From CAYSLC01 sp964431545 (lineage in GTDB: Bacteria > Desulfobacterota > Desulfobacteria > Desulfobacterales > JAABSP01), in assembly GCA_964431545.1 (NCBI GenBank), contig CAYSLC010000267.1:1-6651 (forward strand): a stretch of 6,651 nt of DNA, read 5' to 3'. A program made the translations under genes and the position numbers. Shown piece after piece: positions 5,726-6,651 of the stretch (its first letter is position 1; each line of letters begins with the position of its first letter). The notes under the pieces are model-generated. The model saw only the letters and a list, made by a program, of their open reading frames with translations. It ran no database searches and was not told the origin of the DNA.

Positions 5726-6651
5726 TGTTGGGAGCGCACACACAACGAAAACCGATGACCCGGCTGCGGTAGGCCGGGTCGAGCCTGTCCCGGTCGGCGC
5801 ACCGGACGAGGTCCGGAATGTCGTCGAACGCGCCGCCCCGCAACACACGGGCGATATCGGAAGGGGCGGATTCATCTTCCCGCCCGTCATCCCGTTTGTA
5901 GCGGTACCGGAACGTCGGTTTGCTAAAATCTTTTCCCCAGAGACTCCGGGTCCATTCCCAGGCATTGCCGGAGAGATCGAGGCATCCATACGGACTCCCC
6001 CCTCCGGGAAAGGCGCCGACCGGGCTCGTGGTGCCGATCCTGGTATCACGATAGTTTGCGCGGTTCGGATCCACCGCATCCAAGGAGCGATCCGCCCCCC
6101 ACGGGTACTCCCGATCCGATTTGGGATTGTCCACCGTCGGGATCGGCGTGGATGTCCACCAGCTCTCCGATGACAACGGAACGAGGATCGGTTCGTCAAA
6201 CATCTTGATCCCGCCCCGGGCCGCCTTCTCCCACTCCGCCTCGCTGGGCAGCCGGACGGCGTACCCCTCGGGCAAGGCGATCCCCCCTTCCCCCGCCAGC
6301 TCCGTCATCCACCGGCAGAACGCCAGGGCATCGTACCAGGTGACGTAGACGACGGGGTGATTGGCCACGCCCTCCAGGCAGCTCTCGTCCTTCGGCTTGT
6401 GCCCCGATGCATCCACAAAGGCCCGGAACTGGGCCACGGTGACCGGGTACCGGGAGATCCAGTAATTGTAGTCGAGGCAATCGTTGGGGTGGATCGGTTT
6501 CTCGCGGTCGAGCCGTTCGCCCCCCATCCGGAACGCCCCCTTGGGCACGTAGCAGAACACCAGGTCCGGAACCGACAGCCGGTCGTTTACGGCGATCACC
6601 CCGACGCCGGGACGGGTGTCGCCGAGCCGGGCCAGGGTGTTGCCGTAGGCC
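5712..6651 (-). CDS. SUMF1/formylglycine-generating-enzyme-fold protein, C-terminal part; candidate DGR target
   Basis: The frame is open to the right edge, so the gene starts outside the window. An in-frame GTG at 6599 (residue 1 below) has no obvious ribosome binding site, and the residues before it (GNTLARLGDTRPGVGV) match the linker that precedes SUMF1 domains in large NACHT-, caspase- or TIR-type proteins. SUMF1 motifs in order: FCYVPKGAFRMGG (14-27), YPVTVAQFRAFVDASG (51-66), HPVVYVTWYDALAFC (81-95), RLPSEAEWEKAARGG (116-130), YPWG (165-168), SPYGCLDLSGNAWEW (202-216), RVLRGGAF (251-258), IGFRCV (282-287). A ~34-residue insert separates AARGG from YPWG, as in other conflict-associated members. 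The paired catalytic cysteines of true formylglycine-generating enzyme, expected just after RGG, are missing, so it is probably a binding domain with a C-type-lectin-like fold, not an enzyme. Residues 259-281 look like a DGR variable region. Confidence 0.88.
   Translation of the reverse strand, partial: AYGNTLARLGDTRPGVGVIAVNDRLSVPDLVFCYVPKGAFRMGGERLDREKPIHPNDCLDYNYWISRYPVTVAQFRAFVDASGHKPKDESCLEGVANHPVVYVTWYDALAFCRWMTELAGEGGIALPEGYAVRLPSEAEWEKAARGGIKMFDEPILVPLSSESWWTSTPIPTVDNPKSDREYPWGADRSLDAVDPNRANYRDTRIGTTSPVGAFPGGGSPYGCLDLSGNAWEWTRSLWGKDFSKPTFRYRYKRDDGREDESAPSDIARVLRGGAFDDIPDLVRCADRDRLDPAYRSRVIGFRCVCAPNTSGL
5736..5849 (-). other. Candidate DGR variable region (VR) at the 3' end of the SUMF1 gene
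   Basis: Codons 251-288 run from RVLRGG to the IGFRCVC end, the place where DGR-diversified SUMF1 proteins carry their variable region. The presumed variable positions are D259, D260, I261, D263, L264, D269, D271, L273, D274, Y277, S279 and V281. Their codons are GAC, CTC, ATT, TAC, AGC and GTC only: all end in C or T and all can come from AAC or AAT by changing adenines. Invariant scaffold codons between them (CGG, TGC, GCC, CCG) lack this pattern. No template repeat or reverse transcriptase is in the window, and C-ending codons are common in GC-rich genes, so this is a hypothesis. Confidence 0.5.

Noticed and set aside
5351..6199. 282-codon minus-strand frame overlapping the SUMF1 gene
   Set aside because: It is a different frame of the SUMF1 coding DNA for most of its length. 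The portion outside has no credible start or recognisable domain.

Overview
The window looks like an accessory region of a GC-rich Gram-negative bacterium. A Desulfobacterota ('deltaproteobacterial') origin is the best guess. It rests on a PEP-CTERM (exosortase-sorted) exoprotein of a type I associate with those lineages, a textbook sigma-54 promoter, a formylglycine-generating-enzyme-fold (SUMF1) protein of the kind carried by large conflict proteins, and REP-like hairpins beside a fragment of an IS200/RAYT-type transposase. No rRNA, tRNA or marker gene fixes the taxonomy.

Layout. (1) Positions 1-3855, plus strand: the C-terminal ~1280 residues of a very large P-loop ATPase whose start and Walker A lie before the window. 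It has a Walker B (ILFDEFG), a sensor-like strand, a PLHP-type motif and a long charged coiled-coil C-terminal half. Its architecture recalls the BrxC/PglY/DUF499 class of defence ATPases, but I cannot assign it to a named system. (2) Positions 3856-4370: a 515-bp stretch with no intact gene but full of structure. A perfect 39-bp direct repeat (a terminator-like hairpin) occurs twice, 396 bp apart. Between the copies lie a nested inverted-repeat element built from four GTGCGAAAA half-sites and the N-terminal remnant of a RAYT/IS200-like transposase. (3) Positions 4371-5177, minus strand: a complete PEP-CTERM protein gene with signal peptide, strong ribosome binding site and a -24/-12 promoter. 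(4) Positions 5178-5711: intergenic, holding that promoter with possible activator sites, a GGGGG-CTTAAA-CCCCC hairpin and a degenerate CCAGAG tandem repeat. (5) Positions 5712-6651, minus strand: the C-terminal part of a SUMF1-domain protein whose start lies beyond the right edge.

The most interesting signal is at the end of the SUMF1 gene. Its last ~35 codons look like the variable region of a diversity-generating retroelement (DGR) target: the expected C-type-lectin-fold scaffold (RVLRGG...IGFRC), with nearly every presumed variable codon ending in C or T and reachable from AAC/AAT by adenine substitution. No template repeat or reverse transcriptase is in the window, so the DGR, if real, is elsewhere. 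The two edge genes may belong to separate conflict or recognition systems separated by a surface-protein gene and mobile-element debris; nothing shows that the three genes form one pathway. The PEP-CTERM gene has its own promoter and terminator and is an independent unit.
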